Positions 6,711-7,057 of a DNA stretch of 7,057 nucleotides are shown in pieces. Every line of letters starts with the position of its first letter. Position 1 is the first letter of the stretch. The notes beneath the pieces were generated by a model. That model searched no databases, was not told the DNA's origin, and saw only the letters and a program-made list of their open reading frames with translations. Location of the stretch: positions 1 to 7,057 of the forward strand of contig CAZBMJ010000064.1 in NCBI GenBank assembly GCA_964493205.1, written 5' to 3'. Source of the DNA: CAZBMJ01 sp964493205. GTDB lineage: Bacteria; Myxococcota; UBA727; JABDBI01. The translations under genes were made by a program, and so were the position numbers.

Positions 6711-6716
6711 ATTATG
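6711..6716 (-). promoter_or_regulatory. Possible -10 box of the fabD operon promoter
   Basis: The minus strand reads CATAAT, five of six matches to TATAAT, about 40 bases before the fabD ATG. No clear -35 box fits: the best is TTAAGT (6732-6737) at a short 15-base spacing, inside the 12-bp palindrome. A promoter must lie in this 77-base gap if fabD is not transcribed from further away, but its exact position is uncertain. Confidence 0.3.
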
Positions 6717-6729
6717 AGCTAAACATAAA

Positions 6730-6741
6730 GTACTTAAGTAC
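6730..6741. promoter_or_regulatory. Perfect 12-bp palindrome between divergent genes
   Basis: GTACTTAAGTAC is a perfect two-fold symmetric site, 6 bases before the mature tRNA-Asp 5' end and 59 bases before the fabD ATG. It would overlap the promoter regions of both divergent units. It may be an operator for a dimeric regulator of fatty-acid synthesis, or only AT-rich promoter sequence. No known operator consensus is recognised in it. Confidence 0.3.
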
Positions 6742-6747
6742 GCTTTT

Positions 6748-6824
<77 letters not shown>

Positions 6825-6836
6825 ACAAATAAAAAT

Positions 6837-6862
6837 AAGATCTCTTCGTGAGGTCTTTTTTT
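6837..6862 (+). terminator. Intrinsic terminator of tRNA-Asp
   Basis: AAGATCTC (6837-6844) pairs with GAGGTCTT (6850-6857) in an 8-bp stem with one T-G wobble and a TTCGT loop, followed by five more Ts. It lies 12 bases after the tRNA CCA end. The A-rich sequence on its left would give a weaker T-tract for transcription in the opposite direction. Confidence 0.88.
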
Positions 6863-6918
6863 ATACCTTATTTTTATGTAAGTGGGCACCTCTCTATCAC
6901 ACACGCTCTATGTGCCGT

Positions 6919-6986
6919 CGCCTTGTGCGAGGCAACCAGGCAATTAACTTTTACAATTTTAAGGATATAAAATTAGTTTTCTGGAT
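6919..6986 (+). repeat. Structured intergenic repeat, right copy
   Basis: This 68-base copy is in the same orientation as 57-118. It has the same GCCT/AGGC hairpin (6920-6933). Its long stem pairs 6934-6950 with 6970-6986: 14 of 17 pairs, including two G-U wobbles. The central loop is longer than in the left copy and differs in sequence. Some arm differences keep pairing: C-G here at 6937/6983 where the left copy has U-G, and G-U at 6940/6980 where the left has A-U. The region 6863-7057 contains no gene; this repeat and the neighbouring hairpin and inverted repeat account for most of it. Confidence 0.75.
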
Positions 6987-6987
6987 C

Positions 6988-7004
6988 CCGTGAACCAGTC
7001 ACGG
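6988..7004. repeat. Small hairpin joined to the right structured repeat
   Basis: CCGTGA and TCACGG form a perfect 6-bp stem around the loop ACCAG, directly after the end of the right structured repeat (CTGGAT). It overlaps the first two bases of the inverted-repeat arm at 7003. The left copy has no equivalent, continuing instead with TAGGAATGGG. The GGATCCCGTGA...TCACGG arrangement resembles palindromic intergenic repeats seen in several proteobacterial genomes, a general likeness rather than an identification. Confidence 0.55.
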
Positions 7005-7057
7005 CCATATGATTACCCATAAGTATTGATTAGTTAATCTGAGTTTTGGATAAGCAC
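7003..7057. repeat. Right arm of 55-bp terminal inverted repeat
   Basis: This is the reverse complement of 1-55 with one mismatch (7043 against 15). It begins GGCCATATG and ends GGATAAGCAC, exactly at the window end. No target-site duplication can be examined because nothing lies outside. It may be a dispersed repeat found in opposite orientations on both sides of this gene block. Confidence 0.9.

Noticed and set aside
6885..6916. An inverted repeat GGCAC/GTGCC between the tRNA terminator and the right structured repeat
   Set aside because: The 5-bp stem has a 22-base loop, which is expected by chance.

Overview
This is an AT-rich bacterial segment that reads as chromosomal housekeeping DNA. 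Eight protein genes lie head to tail on the minus strand, and one tRNA-Asp gene lies divergently on the plus strand. The type II fatty-acid synthase order fabD-fabG-acpP-fabF, a long-form hibernation factor and a RapZ-family protein point to a bacterium of proteobacterial type. The low GC, compact spacing and hairpin-rich intergenic repeats would suit a host-associated or reduced genome. I cannot place it to order or genus from this window.

Layout, left to right: 1-140 holds one arm of a 55-bp inverted repeat (1-55) and a structured repeat (57-118), with no gene. 141-1918 holds a transketolase split into a C-terminal and an N-terminal subunit gene. 1950-2810 is rapZ, overlapping hpf (2807-3346) by 4 bp. 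3347-3433 is a spacer with a possible internal promoter. 3434-4699 is fabF, 4719-4742 a terminator-like hairpin, 4736-4975 acpP, 5008-5751 fabG, and 5744-6670 fabD. 6671-6747 is the divergent control region, with a perfect 12-bp palindrome. 6748-6824 is tRNA-Asp(GTC), followed by an intrinsic terminator (6837-6862). 6863-7057 has no gene; it carries the second structured repeat (6919-6986), a small hairpin and the other inverted-repeat arm (7003-7057).

Transcription of the gene block runs from about 6720 down to 141. FabD charges ACP with malonate, FabG reduces the 3-ketoacyl-ACP, FabF elongates, and AcpP carries the chain. hpf and rapZ look like what remains of the widespread rpoN-hpf-ptsN-rapZ neighbourhood without ptsN. 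The two transketolase genes supply a pentose-phosphate enzyme as a heteromer.

I see no mobile-element protein, CRISPR array, toxin-antitoxin pair or defence gene. The least explained features are the repeats: inverted 55-bp arms at the two window ends, each next to a copy of a second, hairpin-forming repeat that is in direct orientation. Since these arms are exactly the window ends, they could also reflect where an assembly broke.
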